NCBI GenBank assembly: GCA_003214525.1
Contig: QCLN01000001.1
Coordinates: 1-64,000, forward strand
Length of the DNA: 64,000 bases
Direction of reading: 5' to 3'
From: Pelagibacteraceae bacterium AG-414-M23
GTDB taxonomy: Bacteria > Pseudomonadota > Alphaproteobacteria > Pelagibacterales > Pelagibacteraceae
Part shown: positions 39,056 to 52,299 of the stretch, piece by piece
Position numbering within the stretch: the first letter of the stretch is position 1
Layout of the letters: every line of letters begins with the position of its first letter
Made by a program: the position numbers and the translations under genes
Notes under the pieces: generated by a model
Databases searched by the model: none
The model's input: the letters and a program-made list of their open reading frames with translations, nothing else
What the model was told of the DNA's origin: nothing

Positions 39056-40837
39056 TTATACCCTTATTGGTAAAGTTTTTAAAATAATTTTATTTCTAAT
39101 TTGGTCAAGATCTAGCTGATTAAGTGTAATTAAAATAAAATTTAAAGTTTCTGAGCCAAGATCTTCTAATTTATCTTCACCAATTATTTCAACAAATCTT
39201 AATAAAATTAATCCTAAATCCCTATTATTTATTTTAACTTGTAAGTCAGGGGGTATATTTGCCTTAGGTTTGTATCGATCTGTAAATTTTTTTTGTATTT
39301 TAATTCCGTCATATTTAAAAGATTCTAATAATATTTCATCACTTGTGGTAATAATATATTTTTTATCTTTTAAAATAGTCTTCAACAAGTCATTTATTTC
39401 TTTTTCTATCTTAGAGTTATCATTATTTTCTATAAAATAGTTTAATAATTTAGACTGGTGAATAATTTTATTATTAAATTTTATTTTTTTTATTTCAGAC
39501 TCTTCGGTAATAATATTGTTCTGATAAAATGAGGTAAAATCTGATGTGATTTCTGTTGAATCAATTTCAGTTAAAATTTTAGAAAGCTCAAAATAAAAAG
39601 CATTGCCCAAATTATCATTTTCAAACAACTTTTTTAATAATCTAGCCAAGTCTAACTTTTCACTTGGTTCATTTGTTAAAAGCATTTTTTGATAAATTAG
39701 TGCTCTTTGGCTTGATTTATCTAAAGTTTTATAATTATCTTTAGCTAAATATAACTGATTAAAACTAAACTGATATCTTGTGTATAAATTAAATAATTGA
39801 TTCTCATCATAATTTCTCTCATGTGTTGCTTTTTCAATTAGTTTAATTTTTTCAATATCCTCCAAATCAATATTCTCAATTTTTTCGAGTAGATTTGCTG
39901 ATGCAAGATATTTCCATATATCCTTTGAAGTATTTTCATTGGGTAAATAATTAAAATTTTTAACAGTTCTATGAGACAAATGTAATTCAAACAAATTTTT
40001 ATCTGAAATTTTGCCATCTGATTCTGTTTCAAAACCAATAAGCTCAAATATTTTTTTTTCAAAATAGTTATCATTCATTCCCATCTCTTTTTTTAAATCA
40101 AAAATAAGTAATGCTTTTTCAATTTGATTTGAATTTACTAAGCAATAAATTTTAAGTTTTGATGTATAGTCACTTGTCACCTCATCAATTACATCAAATA
40201 TTTCACAACTTTTTTTTATATTTGCTTTTGCAAGATAGTGATTGGCATAATAATTTACTAAATCATCTTTTCCAAAAAAATCTGGATTTTTTTCAATAAA
40301 TAATTTTATTAAATTTAAATCATTTTTTTTAATTAAAAAATTTTTTTGGAAAATATAAAATTCTTCTCTTGTAATATTTATACTAGGAACATTTGAATTT
40401 GTTAAAAGAGCTATTTCAAGTATGTCTTTGGCATCGTTAGATAAGTTTTGTGAATATATTTTTTTAAAAATTTTTTTTATTTCTTCACCCTCAGAATTTT
40501 TCCACATATCAATTGATAAATTATGTTCATCTGGATCATACAATCCATATAATGAAATTTTATTTTCAATGTTATTTTCTTGAAGGACTGTGTCTTGATT
40601 TTCATTTTGAGTTTGATTATTAAGATCATAAATTGATATAGATTGATCTGATTCTTCAGAAGAAACCATAGACTCACTTTGATCATCTTGATTTGATTCA
40701 ATTTTGCTCTTATCAATGTTCCATATATCTGCAGGTTCATTTGCTAATGAGGTGTTAAAAAAAATAAAAAATAAAAAAATTAGATAATTTTTTTTATTTA
40801 ACAATTTTGAAATTTTCATTAGGTATAATTTTTTCAA
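39056..40837 (-). CDS. Large exported hypothetical protein (signal peptide-like N-terminus)
   Basis: MKISKLLNKKNYLIFLFFIFFNTSLANEPADIW, then a long helix-rich region; no family recognised. Confidence 0.6.
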   Translation of the reverse strand: MKKLYLMKISKLLNKKNYLIFLFFIFFNTSLANEPADIWNIDKSKIESNQDDQSESMVSSEESDQSISIYDLNNQTQNENQDTVLQENNIENKISLYGLYDPDEHNLSIDMWKNSEGEEIKKIFKKIYSQNLSNDAKDILEIALLTNSNVPSINITREEFYIFQKNFLIKKNDLNLIKLFIEKNPDFFGKDDLVNYYANHYLAKANIKKSCEIFDVIDEVTSDYTSKLKIYCLVNSNQIEKALLIFDLKKEMGMNDNYFEKKIFELIGFETESDGKISDKNLFELHLSHRTVKNFNYLPNENTSKDIWKYLASANLLEKIENIDLEDIEKIKLIEKATHERNYDENQLFNLYTRYQFSFNQLYLAKDNYKTLDKSSQRALIYQKMLLTNEPSEKLDLARLLKKLFENDNLGNAFYFELSKILTEIDSTEITSDFTSFYQNNIITEESEIKKIKFNNKIIHQSKLLNYFIENNDNSKIEKEINDLLKTILKDKKYIITTSDEILLESFKYDGIKIQKKFTDRYKPKANIPPDLQVKINNRDLGLILLRFVEIIGEDKLEDLGSETLNFILITLNQLDLDQIRNKIILKTLPIRV

Positions 40838-40979
40838 TTTTTTTGTTTGGTGCAGGAAAATTGATAGATCCTAAAGCATATATAAAGCCTATTAAAACTA
40901 TAATTATAAATATTATCTTTACTAATGGCCCTTTAAGCCTTCCAGTAATTGAATTATTATTTTTTCTTTGAAATTCCAT
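40794..40979 (-). CDS. Small single-TM hypothetical protein
   Basis: MEFQRKNNNSITGRLKGPLVKIIFIIIVLIGFIYALGSINFPAP. Confidence 0.5.
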   Translation of the reverse strand: MEFQRKNNNSITGRLKGPLVKIIFIIIVLIGFIYALGSINFPAPNKKIEKIIPNENFKIVK

Positions 40980-41034
40980 AAATGTTTAATTAGTTTAGAA
41001 ATAAGACATATTTATGTTTTTTCAATATTAATAA

Positions 41035-41556
41035 ATGGTTAAAAAAAATATAGTATTAATTGGTATGATGGCTGCTGGAAAAACCACTATTGGTTTTAGA
41101 CTAGCTAAGAAGCTAAATTATAATTTTTTTGACATTGACGCAGAAATTGAAAAATCAGAAAATGAAAAAATTGCCAATATTTTTCAAAACAAAGGTGAAA
41201 GCTATTTTAGAAAAATTGAAGAAAAAATAGCTTTAGTTTTTTTAGAAAAAAATAACTGTGTTATTTCCCTTGGAGGTGGAGCCTTTCTTAATGAAAATAT
41301 AAGAAAAAAAATCAAAAAAAATAGTTATTCTTTTTGGTTAAACTGGAAAATTAAGACTATTTTAGATAGAATATCAAAAAATAAAAATCGACCGTTAGCG
41401 TTAAAATTAAATGATAAAGATCTTGTAAATCTTTATACAAAACGAATAAAATTTTATAAACTTTCTAATTTTAAAGTAAACTGTGAAAATAAAAATAAGA
41501 ATGAAATCATAAGAAATATATTTAAATTATTAACAAATGAATATTCTTCGCATTAA
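41035..41556 (+). CDS. aroK: Shikimate kinase
   Basis: IVLIGMMAAGKTTIGFRLAKKLNYNFFDIDAEIE, SLGGGAFL. Confidence 0.93.
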   Translation: MVKKNIVLIGMMAAGKTTIGFRLAKKLNYNFFDIDAEIEKSENEKIANIFQNKGESYFRKIEEKIALVFLEKNNCVISLGGGAFLNENIRKKIKKNSYSFWLNWKIKTILDRISKNKNRPLALKLNDKDLVNLYTKRIKFYKLSNFKVNCENKNKNEIIRNIFKLLTNEYSSH

Positions 41557-42634
41557 TACCAAAAGTAAAAAATATAATATTTATATTGGTCATAATTTAA
41601 TTGCTAAATTTAATAAAATTATTAAAAAAGAAAAAATTTCTTTTAAAAAATCTTTAGTAATAGTTGATAAAAATGTACCAAAAAAATTTCTTAAAAAAAT
41701 TTATTCGAGTTTTAGATGTGAAAGAAAATTAACTTTTTTTTTTAATTCATCAGAAAAAAATAAAAATTTTAATTATGTAAACTCTATACTTGAAATATTA
41801 TTTAAAAATAATTTTTCTAGAAATGATGTAATAATATGCTTAGGTGGAGGAATTTCTGGAGATGTTGCTGGCTTTGCTGCAAGTATATATAAAAGAGGAT
41901 TAAAATTTATTAATATTCCTTCTACACTCCTATCGCAAGTAGACTCCTCAATAGGAGGAAAAACTGGAGTTAATAATAAATTTGGTAAAAATTTAATTGG
42001 CTCTTTCTACCAGCCAGATTTAGTAATTTCTGACACGCTATTATTGCAAAGCTTACCTAGAAGAGAAATTATATGTGGATATGCCGAAATATTAAAGCAT
42101 TCATTAATTAAAAATAAAAAATTTTTTTTATTCTTAGATAAAAACTTAAAAAATATTTTGAATTTAAAAAATAAATTTATCACCAAAGCAATTATTGAAA
42201 GCTGTAAAATAAAAAAACAAATTATTGAAAAAGACGAAAAAGAAACAAATTTGAGAAAAACCTTAAATTTAGGTCATACATTTGGTCATGCTTATGAAGC
42301 AACTCTGAATTATTCAAAAAAATTAAATCATGGTGAGGCTGTTTTGTATGGCATATTTTCCGCTGCACAATTTAGTAATAAATTTAATTTTTTAAATAAT
42401 AATGATTATAAATTATTAATATCCCATTTATCTAATTTAGGCATCTTTGACTTAAATAAATTTTTCTCAAAAAAACATTTAAACAGAATTATAAGTTTTA
42501 TGGTTTCTGACAAAAAAAATAATAGTAAAAAAATTAATCTTATAATCTTAAAAAAAATTGGAAAAGTAAATATATCAAATCAATTTTACCCTGAAAAAGT
42601 AAAAAAATTTATTAATTCAAACTTATTTAAATAA
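41537..42634 (+). CDS. aroB: 3-dehydroquinate synthase
   Basis: GGGISGDVAGFAASIYKRGLKFINIPSTLLSQVDSSIGGKTGVN, NLGHTFGHAYE. Confidence 0.94.
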   Translation: MNILRINTKSKKYNIYIGHNLIAKFNKIIKKEKISFKKSLVIVDKNVPKKFLKKIYSSFRCERKLTFFFNSSEKNKNFNYVNSILEILFKNNFSRNDVIICLGGGISGDVAGFAASIYKRGLKFINIPSTLLSQVDSSIGGKTGVNNKFGKNLIGSFYQPDLVISDTLLLQSLPRREIICGYAEILKHSLIKNKKFFLFLDKNLKNILNLKNKFITKAIIESCKIKKQIIEKDEKETNLRKTLNLGHTFGHAYEATLNYSKKLNHGEAVLYGIFSAAQFSNKFNFLNNNDYKLLISHLSNLGIFDLNKFFSKKHLNRIISFMVSDKKNNSKKINLIILKKIGKVNISNQFYPEKVKKFINSNLFK

Positions 42635-42883
42635 TATTTGTATAGAATGAATATAATTTTTTATTTCATGATGTAGTACATTATGTACTTTTTTTGTCGC
42701 ATCTATTTTACTGAGTATTTTAAGATTATTTGAAAATACTGTCAATTTTAGGTGAAATTTATTTTTTTCATGTGACGAATGTTTAAGATGTAGATAAGTT
42801 TTATCCTCAATAACAACATCTTCAACAAAAGAACTGTTTAATAATTTTGACTTGATATTTTCAATTAGAATATTTAATTCCAT
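42623..42883 (-). CDS. BolA family protein
   Basis: HLKLTVFSNNLKILSKIDATKKVHNVLHHEIKNYIHSIQI. Confidence 0.75.
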   Translation of the reverse strand: MELNILIENIKSKLLNSSFVEDVVIEDKTYLHLKHSSHEKNKFHLKLTVFSNNLKILSKIDATKKVHNVLHHEIKNYIHSIQILFK

Positions 42884-42911
42884 ATTTAAAAATAATATAA
42901 ATTAAATAAAT

Positions 42912-43445
42912 ATGAAAACAATTTGTGAATGGACCAATTGTAAAAATTTAGGCGAGTTTAAAGCTCCAATTGAAAAAGATAACAGTAAAAAATACAAAAT
43001 GCTTTGTTTAGAGCACGTAAAAGAGTTTAATAGAAATTGGAATTATTTTTCAGGAATGAATGATGAGCAGGTTATGAAATTCATAAAATCTGATATGATA
43101 TGGCATAAACCTACCCAAAGCTTTGCTTCTTCAGACAATTTTTTTAAAATACTTTGGAACAATGCTCTAAAAGATGAAAGGCATAAATTTAAAAATTTTA
43201 AAAATTTAGATCATATGAATCAGTTTAGATTTAGCAGCCAAGACTTCCAGGCATTTACTATTCTTAATGTTCCTGTGGGTATTGAATGGAAAAAAATACA
43301 GGAAAAATTTAAAAAGCTTGTTAAAAAATTTCACCCTGATATGAATTCAGGAAATAAAAAATTTGAGGAAAAACTTAAGATAATTACTTTGGCGTATACT
43401 CAACTTAAAAATACTTATAGAGGAAAAATTGACACCAAATATTAA
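42912..43445 (+). CDS. J-domain protein
   Basis: C-terminal KLVKKFHPDMNSGNKKFEEKLKIITLAYTQLK with HPD motif. Confidence 0.8.
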   Translation: MKTICEWTNCKNLGEFKAPIEKDNSKKYKMLCLEHVKEFNRNWNYFSGMNDEQVMKFIKSDMIWHKPTQSFASSDNFFKILWNNALKDERHKFKNFKNLDHMNQFRFSSQDFQAFTILNVPVGIEWKKIQEKFKKLVKKFHPDMNSGNKKFEEKLKIITLAYTQLKNTYRGKIDTKY

Positions 43446-44403
43446 TTCAACACCTGATATAAAACTTTCGGTTAAACAAACTTTTGGAATTGAAAGCGAT
43501 ATGGAAATTGAAGGTTTTTCAAAAAAAAACGAATTTGTTCCCGAAATTGATAAAGGTTATAAGTTTGATAGAGATACTACTCTAGCAGTTTTGTCGGGGT
43601 TCTCTTTTAACAAAAGAGTTTTGGTCCAGGGATATCATGGTACTGGAAAATCAACTCACATAGAACAAATTGCAGCAAGATTAAATTGGCCATGTATTCG
43701 TGTCAATTTGGATAGCCACATAAGTAGAATAGATTTAATTGGTAAAGATGCAATTGTAATTAAAGAAGGCAAACAAGTTACTGAATTTAAAGAAGGAATT
43801 CTGCCATGGTCTATTCAGAATCCAGTTGCTTTGGTTTTTGATGAATACGACGCTGGAAGACCGGATGTAATGTTTGTAATACAAAGAGTGTTGGAGTCTG
43901 AAGGAAGTTTTACTTTGTTAGATAAAAATAAGGTTTTAAAACAAAACAAATATTTTAGATTATTTGCTACTTCAAATACAATTGGTTTGGGCGATACCAG
44001 CGGACTTTATCATGGAACCCAACAAATAAATCAAGGGCAAATGGACAGATGGAATATTGTTACTACATTAAATTATTTAGAACTTGAAAAGGAAATGGAA
44101 ATAATTTTATCTAAAAATAAAAATATGAATAATGTCAAAGGTAAAGAAATTATTTCAAATATGATAAAAGTTGCCGCCTTGACTAGAAGAGGATTTGTGG
44201 CTGGAGACATATCCACAGTCATGAGTCCGAGAACAGTTATACATTGGGCTGAAAATAGTCAAATTTTTAAAGATATAGGATATTCTTTTAGGGTAACGTT
44301 TTTAAACAAATGTGATGATGTAGAAAAGAATACTATTGCTGAATACTATCAAAGATGCTTTGGGGAAGATTTGCCAGAATCCTTGGTAAATATTCAGATA
44401 TAA
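43429..44403 (+). CDS. cobS: CobS-like AAA+ ATPase
   Basis: LVQGYHGTGKSTHIEQIAARLNWPCIRVNLDSHISRIDLIGKD, LVFDEYDAGRPDVMFVIQRVLE. Confidence 0.85.
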   Translation: MTPNINSTPDIKLSVKQTFGIESDMEIEGFSKKNEFVPEIDKGYKFDRDTTLAVLSGFSFNKRVLVQGYHGTGKSTHIEQIAARLNWPCIRVNLDSHISRIDLIGKDAIVIKEGKQVTEFKEGILPWSIQNPVALVFDEYDAGRPDVMFVIQRVLESEGSFTLLDKNKVLKQNKYFRLFATSNTIGLGDTSGLYHGTQQINQGQMDRWNIVTTLNYLELEKEMEIILSKNKNMNNVKGKEIISNMIKVAALTRRGFVAGDISTVMSPRTVIHWAENSQIFKDIGYSFRVTFLNKCDDVEKNTIAEYYQRCFGEDLPESLVNIQI

Positions 44404-46206
44404 ATGAAAAAAGAAGAAAATATTAAAGAAAAATTTAAACAAGCACTTATTTCTACAGTTAAAGCTATATCCGAAGATTTTGATAATAAAAAAATTCTAG
44501 ATAAAGAAAATAATAGTTCTAAAAATTATAATTTTTTTGAACTAGATAACCTAAATAATAAACATGATTTTCTAAAATTTAGAGCAGAAGCAGATTCTGA
44601 AGCATTAAAAAGGAAATTTTCAGATAAAAAAACATATTTAAAAAACCTACCAACTAAACCTACTTTAAAAACCTTATATAATATTTCCGAAAAAATAAGG
44701 TATGAAAAACTTGGAACTAAAATCTTAAAAGGAATTAGTAAAAATTTAAAAGAAAATTACAATCATAAAATAAACTTAAAAAGAAAAGATCAACTTAAAT
44801 CAAAAGAGGATGCAACAATAACAGAGGCTTTTGAAATTTATATGTTAAAAAATTTTCTTGAAATTAAACTAAATCCTTTAAGTAAAAAAATACTGAGTTT
44901 TTGGGAAGATGATTTCAAGAATAGTTTTGGAAAACATCTAAATTATTTAAAAAATAGTCTTGAAGATCAAGAGCTATATAGTTCTAAGTTTATTGAGATT
45001 TTAGATGAATTGAATTTTTTGGAACAAGACGAGGAAGATAAAAACGAGACAAATAAACAAGATAATGAGCAGAATAATCAGCAAAATGATGAGTCAAATA
45101 ATGAAAATAATGAAAATCAAGAACAGAATACTGCTGAAAATAGTTCTGAGTCCGATTTAGATTTAGATTTAAGCGAGTTCAGAATGGAAGAGCAACTCTT
45201 GGATACAGAAAGTGATCAACAAAGTTCTGAGAATATTGTTCAAAAACTAAACAATGCAAAAAGTAAAAATGAATATAATATTTTCACAAGAGAATTCGAT
45301 GAAGTGGAAAAAGCTGAAAATTTAGAAGAAGCTGAAGAAATTTTAAAACTTAGAAAAAACCTTGATCAGCAGCTAGTTAATTTTAAAGATTTGATTACTA
45401 AATTGGCAAACAAACTACAGAGACAGCTTATGGCAAAGCAAAATCGTTCATGGGATTTTGATTTGGAAGAAGGACTTTTGGACAGTTCTAAACTACCAAG
45501 AATAATTATGGACCCTTACAACTCTTTATCCTTTAAGAAGGAAAAAGATTTTGAATTTAAAGATACAGTTGTCACTCTTTTAATCGATAATTCAGGTTCA
45601 ATGAGAGGTAGACCAATAACAATAGCAGCACTCTGTGCTGATATATTATCTAGAACGTTAGAGAGATGCTCTGTAAAAGTTGAAATTTTAGGTTTTACTA
45701 CAAAAAATTGGAAAGGAGGAATGTCAAGAGAAGCTTGGAATAAAAAAGGTAAAATTAAAAATCCTGGAAGATTAAATGATTTAAGACATATAATTTATAA
45801 AAGTGCAGATAGTCAGTGGCGCCAGTCAAAAAAAAATTTAGGTCTTATGCTTAAAGAAGGTATACTTAAAGAGAACATAGATGGAGAAGCAATAATGTGG
45901 GCATACAGCAGATTAAAGAAAAGAAAAGAAGAAAGAAAAATTTTAATGGTAATATCAGACGGTGCTCCAGTAGATGATTCTACTTTATCTGTTAATTCTG
46001 GAGATTATTTAGAAAAACATTTAAAAAAAGTAGTAAAATATGTTGAAAATAAGGAAAACATTGAAATTCTAGCAATAGGAATAGGTCACGATGTTTCAAG
46101 ATATTATAATAAAGCTATTAAAATAACTGATGTTCAAGAGTTGGGGGATGTTATGATTGGAGAATTAAGCAATTTGTTTAAAAATAATAAAAAAGTTTTA
46201 AATTAA
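44404..46206 (+). CDS. cobT: CobT-like VWA protein
   Basis: [42 protein letters not shown]; acidic Asn/Gln/Glu-rich middle. Confidence 0.85.
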   Translation: MKKEENIKEKFKQALISTVKAISEDFDNKKILDKENNSSKNYNFFELDNLNNKHDFLKFRAEADSEALKRKFSDKKTYLKNLPTKPTLKTLYNISEKIRYEKLGTKILKGISKNLKENYNHKINLKRKDQLKSKEDATITEAFEIYMLKNFLEIKLNPLSKKILSFWEDDFKNSFGKHLNYLKNSLEDQELYSSKFIEILDELNFLEQDEEDKNETNKQDNEQNNQQNDESNNENNENQEQNTAENSSESDLDLDLSEFRMEEQLLDTESDQQSSENIVQKLNNAKSKNEYNIFTREFDEVEKAENLEEAEEILKLRKNLDQQLVNFKDLITKLANKLQRQLMAKQNRSWDFDLEEGLLDSSKLPRIIMDPYNSLSFKKEKDFEFKDTVVTLLIDNSGSMRGRPITIAALCADILSRTLERCSVKVEILGFTTKNWKGGMSREAWNKKGKIKNPGRLNDLRHIIYKSADSQWRQSKKNLGLMLKEGILKENIDGEAIMWAYSRLKKRKEERKILMVISDGAPVDDSTLSVNSGDYLEKHLKKVVKYVENKENIEILAIGIGHDVSRYYNKAIKITDVQELGDVMIGELSNLFKNNKKVLN

Positions 46207-47480
46207 AGCCCTAATAAATCTTTATTATTCCATCTAATTATTATTTCTGCACCATTTCTAGTAATAGAGTTTCTGCAAATTACTTTTGCAAAATTTTTCT
46301 CCAATAAAGTTCCACCTATAAATATTCCAAGTCCTAGACCTGATTTATTATTATAATTATTTTCTTTTGTACTAATGTAGGGTTCTCCGATTTTATCTAA
46401 AATATTCTTTGAAAAACCTTCTCCATCATCTTCTATTATTACCTCAGTAATTTTACTATCTGAATTAATAGTAATAAATATTTTTTCTCTGGAAAATTTG
46501 TTTGCATTTCCTACGAAATTTCTTAATCCATAAATAATTTCAATAGATCTTTTAAATTTTAACGGATTTGTATCTTGATTATTTTGAAAAAAAAACTTCT
46601 TATTACTTATGCTTTGAAATGACTTAATAATTTCTTTAATATAATTTGACAATGTTAAATCGTGGTCAATAAACTCGTCGTCTACGTCTGGATTAAGAGT
46701 AAGTTTTTTTAATATTTGATTACATCTTTCAACTTGTTGATTTAGTAATGCTATATCTTTTTCAATATCTTTATTTCCTTTTAATGATTTGGATAATTCC
46801 TGCGAAATTATCTTAATTGTAGATAAAGGAGTAGCTAAAGAATGAGCTGCTGCTGCAGCTTGTCCCCCCAAAGAAACTAATTCATGTTCTTTGGCAATTA
46901 ATTGTTGGATTTTATTTAGCGCTTCTTTCCTCAAGCTAGACACTTGACCAAAAGTTATTGCAAAGAAACTGAGGAAAATAAGGGCAATTATTAACGCTAT
47001 TGGAACTGAATAATAGTAATAAATATTAAAAATATAATTATTTAATGGAGAGGGTAATTCATAATGGAAAAAAGTAATTAAAATAATTGAAGAAATTGTA
47101 AGAAGAATTAATAAAATGTTTGCTTTAATACTTAAGCTATTAGAAGAAAATATGCTCGGTATTATCAAAAATATTGAAAAAGGATTAATAGTACCACCAG
47201 TTAAATATAGTAAAAAAGTTAACTGTAAAATATCTAGTGTCAGAAAAATTAAAGATATTTTTTCTTCTAGTTGATTTTTTTTGAAAAAATAAAATAGAAA
47301 AATATTACTTAAAGCACCAATTAAAACTATAATATTTGCTAATATAAAATTAAATTCAAATTGAAAAATAAATGCAACAGAATTAATAGTTATAAACTGT
47401 CCAATTATCCCAATCCATCTTAAGTTTATATAAGTTTTTCTATTTAATGAATAATTTTTAGAATTATTTAAAAATTCCAT
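46203..47480 (-). CDS. RegB/PrrB-like sensor histidine kinase
   Basis: Six-TM-like N-terminus, H-box [24 protein letters not shown] boxes [21 protein letters not shown]. Confidence 0.8.
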   Translation of the reverse strand: MEFLNNSKNYSLNRKTYINLRWIGIIGQFITINSVAFIFQFEFNFILANIIVLIGALSNIFLFYFFKKNQLEEKISLIFLTLDILQLTFLLYLTGGTINPFSIFLIIPSIFSSNSLSIKANILLILLTISSIILITFFHYELPSPLNNYIFNIYYYYSVPIALIIALIFLSFFAITFGQVSSLRKEALNKIQQLIAKEHELVSLGGQAAAAAHSLATPLSTIKIISQELSKSLKGNKDIEKDIALLNQQVERCNQILKKLTLNPDVDDEFIDHDLTLSNYIKEIIKSFQSISNKKFFFQNNQDTNPLKFKRSIEIIYGLRNFVGNANKFSREKIFITINSDSKITEVIIEDDGEGFSKNILDKIGEPYISTKENNYNNKSGLGLGIFIGGTLLEKNFAKVICRNSITRNGAEIIIRWNNKDLLGL

Positions 47481-49547
<2,067 letters not shown>

Positions 49548-49690
49548 TTATAGCATCTTTTGAATTTTTAACAAACTAGCCTATTTTGATTTGATAAATT
49601 AATGTTGGTAATCAATGCTAATTTAATGAAAAAAAAAAAATATATGTACTTTTCGAAACTAGCCCTTAAATTTAATTTTTTAATTATTTT

Positions 49691-49780
49691 TGGCGGAGAG
49701 AGTGGGATTCGAACCCACGGTACCTGTGAGGGTACACACACTTTCCAAGCGTGCGCCTTAAACCGCTCGGCCACCTCTCC
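49691..49780 (-). tRNA. tRNA-Ser(GGA)
   Basis: GGAGAGGTGGCCGAGCGGTTTAAGGCGCACGCTTGGAAAGTGTGTGTACCCTCACAGGTACCGTGGGTTCGAATCCCACTCTCTCCGCCA; long variable arm. Confidence 0.96.
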
Positions 49781-49793
49781 AAAAATTTAAATT

Positions 49794-50636
49794 TTATTTG
49801 AAAAATTTTTTTAAAATATTTTCATTTAATTTAAATACAAAATATTTAAGTGTTCCTCTAAATTTTGGATAAATTTTTTTAATTAGAACTACAAATTTAT
49901 TACTTCCTGGAATTTTTGGATCGTGAATATGAGCGAAATCTTTTAAATTAAAATTTTTTCCACCATTATATAATACTGTATTTTTTGACTTACATAATTC
50001 TGTATTAATTTTAAATGCAACTATAGATTCATAAATTTCCATGGAGTAAATATATTCATTTAATGAGAACTTAAATTTTTTTGTTTCTGGAAATCGATAA
50101 TTTATATCGTCAACTATTTTTTTACAAAAATTTATAAACGAATATTTTGATGGATTAAAAAAACCTTTTTCACCGTAACTTACGCCATAACTATGAAAAA
50201 CATCTTCAACAATTAAAATACCATTGTCATTTATATAGGGTATTACTGACGCTGTTGTAATAATTTGTTGAAAATTAGTATGTCCTCCATCGTCTAATAT
50301 AATGTCTACTTTGCCAACTTTATTAAAAAATGAAGACCAGAAATTTTTATCTGATTGACTTCCAATAAATATCTCAAAACCCTCATGTTCCAATCTTTTT
50401 GCATCTGGATTCAAATCAATTCCTATAATTCTAGCTTGTTCACCGAAATACTCTTTCCACATATGTAATGAACCGCCTGATAAAACACCTATTTCAACAA
50501 ATGTAATTTTTTTTTCTCTAAAAGATGACAGTAATTTTTCATAAATTGGAAAATAATTTTTGTATTTAAGTGAATAATACTTGGCATTGTTAAATATCTC
50601 TATTAAGGATTTATTTGACATATCTCTCCATATCAT
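49794..50636 (-). CDS. Class I SAM-dependent methyltransferase-like protein
   Basis: FVEIGVLSGGSLHMWKEYFGEQARIIGIDLNPDA, VDIILDDGGHTNFQQI. Confidence 0.75.
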   Translation of the reverse strand: MIWRDMSNKSLIEIFNNAKYYSLKYKNYFPIYEKLLSSFREKKITFVEIGVLSGGSLHMWKEYFGEQARIIGIDLNPDAKRLEHEGFEIFIGSQSDKNFWSSFFNKVGKVDIILDDGGHTNFQQIITTASVIPYINDNGILIVEDVFHSYGVSYGEKGFFNPSKYSFINFCKKIVDDINYRFPETKKFKFSLNEYIYSMEIYESIVAFKINTELCKSKNTVLYNGGKNFNLKDFAHIHDPKIPGSNKFVVLIKKIYPKFRGTLKYFVFKLNENILKKFFK

Positions 50637-50670
50637 AATACTAATTATTGAATCAATAACTATATTTATA

Positions 50671-51486
50671 ATGAAAAAAATAATTTATGATTTAGGAGCA
50701 TCAATAGGTGAAAATTTAGATTATTATTTGCTAAAATCTGACTTAGTAATTTGTGTTGAAGCTAATCCATCAAATTGTGAAAAAATTATAAATAAATATA
50801 AAAAAGAAATTTTAAATAAGAGAATAATTGTAGAAAATTGTATAATTGGTGTTGATGAAAATCTAAGTTACAACGACTTTTATATACATACTAATAACCA
50901 TTTACTTGGTCAGTTCCCAATGCCAGAGGATAATGATTTAGAAAATTTTAAAAAAATAAGTATTTCTCATAAAAATGTAAATGAAATTTTTAAAAAATAT
51001 GGACCTGCCCACTATATTAAAATAGATCTAGAAAATTATGATGAAACTATTTTACAAAAAATTTTTGATGAAAAAATATTTTTTGATTATTTGTCTTATG
51101 AAATAAAGAATATAGATAATTTAAATTTATTTTCAAAATTTTTTGATAACCTAGCATTTAAGGTAGTAGATGGTCATAATATTAAATATAATTATTCAAA
51201 TCATAAAATAAATTTAAATAATCATAAATTAAAATTTAAATTTGACTCAAACTCTGCTGGACCATTTGGTAATGATATTGAGGGAAAATGGATTAATAAA
51301 AATGATTTTTACAATCTTTTGAAATTTAAATTAAAATATCATGGTTGGTATGATATTCATTTTTCAAAAATTGATAAAACTGAAGAAATATCAAACTTAA
51401 ATAAAATTATAAGATTTGAAAAAAATAAAATGTTTAAAGTCAAAATTAAAAAAAAAATAGAAAGAATTTTAAAAAAATTTGGATAA
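50671..51486 (+). CDS. FkbM-like methyltransferase
   Basis: MKKIIYDLGASIGENLDYYLLKSDLVICVEANPSNCEKI; KIDLENYDETIL. Confidence 0.7.
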   Translation: MKKIIYDLGASIGENLDYYLLKSDLVICVEANPSNCEKIINKYKKEILNKRIIVENCIIGVDENLSYNDFYIHTNNHLLGQFPMPEDNDLENFKKISISHKNVNEIFKKYGPAHYIKIDLENYDETILQKIFDEKIFFDYLSYEIKNIDNLNLFSKFFDNLAFKVVDGHNIKYNYSNHKINLNNHKLKFKFDSNSAGPFGNDIEGKWINKNDFYNLLKFKLKYHGWYDIHFSKIDKTEEISNLNKIIRFEKNKMFKVKIKKKIERILKKFG

Positions 51487-51494
51487 AAATATTT

Positions 51495-52298
51495 TTATAA
51501 TATAAATTTATTATAGTATTCAATATTTTCTAATAAATATTTTGGAAAGGATTCATTAAGTTCAACTTGGTTGTATTCATGGCCTCTTTCGAATAGATCT
51601 ATTTTGTCATGAATTTTTTTTTCAATAGTTTTAATTGATGAGAATCGTTCATCTGCAAATTCTGAATGGGCAAAAGTTTTCAATTTTTTTGAAATATATT
51701 CAGGTTCCTCTATATTATTAAAATGCCATCCTCCGTTTGAAAAAAGTTCTATATTTTTTTCTTTATCAAATCTCCAAAATTTAGATTTTAAATTTTTACT
51801 TATTATTTTTTGTCTCATATAATCAATTGATTTAAGATTTTTTTTCTTTGAAACCCTTGTTCCTTCCCAAGGACTTTCATATGAATTAAATAGATTAAAT
51901 TTATAGTTGAAGCATTTTTGCATAAATATCCCATATTTTTTATTTAAATTGAAATTATATAAAACATCTGGATTAGGTATTTCATCTGGATCTGAAAAAA
52001 AAATATAGTCCTCATCATTTATGAAAGACAATTGACTTAATAAATATTCTCTTTGAATTGCTTGATTTTTCCACGGATTATTTTTTTTATTAATTAAGTG
52101 ATCTAATACTATATAATTAATTTTTTTTTTGTCATAATAGTCTTTAAATTTAAAATTCAATTCTTTTTTATTACCTCTATGATCAAAAACTGACTCGCAA
52201 ACAACAAAGGTATCTATAAAATCTTTTAAAACATTGTATCTAAATTCAAACATAAAATTTTCTGAAAAAAATGTTACACAATCTATTTTTTTTGACAT
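51495..52298 (-). CDS. Glycosyltransferase family 17-like protein
   Basis: IDCVTFFSENFMFEFRYNVLKDFIDTFVVCESVFDHRG, FSDPDEIPNP, NGGWHFNNI. Confidence 0.75.
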   Translation of the reverse strand: MSKKIDCVTFFSENFMFEFRYNVLKDFIDTFVVCESVFDHRGNKKELNFKFKDYYDKKKINYIVLDHLINKKNNPWKNQAIQREYLLSQLSFINDEDYIFFSDPDEIPNPDVLYNFNLNKKYGIFMQKCFNYKFNLFNSYESPWEGTRVSKKKNLKSIDYMRQKIISKNLKSKFWRFDKEKNIELFSNGGWHFNNIEEPEYISKKLKTFAHSEFADERFSSIKTIEKKIHDKIDLFERGHEYNQVELNESFPKYLLENIEYYNKFIL

Positions 52299-52299
52299 A

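Noticed and set aside
39838-40740. ORFs 39838..40074 and 40477..40740 (-)
   Set aside because: Alternate-frame ORFs inside the 593-aa protein; composition is a frame-shifted AT-rich artefact.
49568-49790. ORFs 49568..49774 (-) and 49602..49790 (+), e.g. GGESGIRTHGTCEGTHTFQACALNRSATSP
   Set aside because: Translation through tRNA-Ser(GGA); the SGIRTHG-type peptide is a well-known spurious ORF signature.
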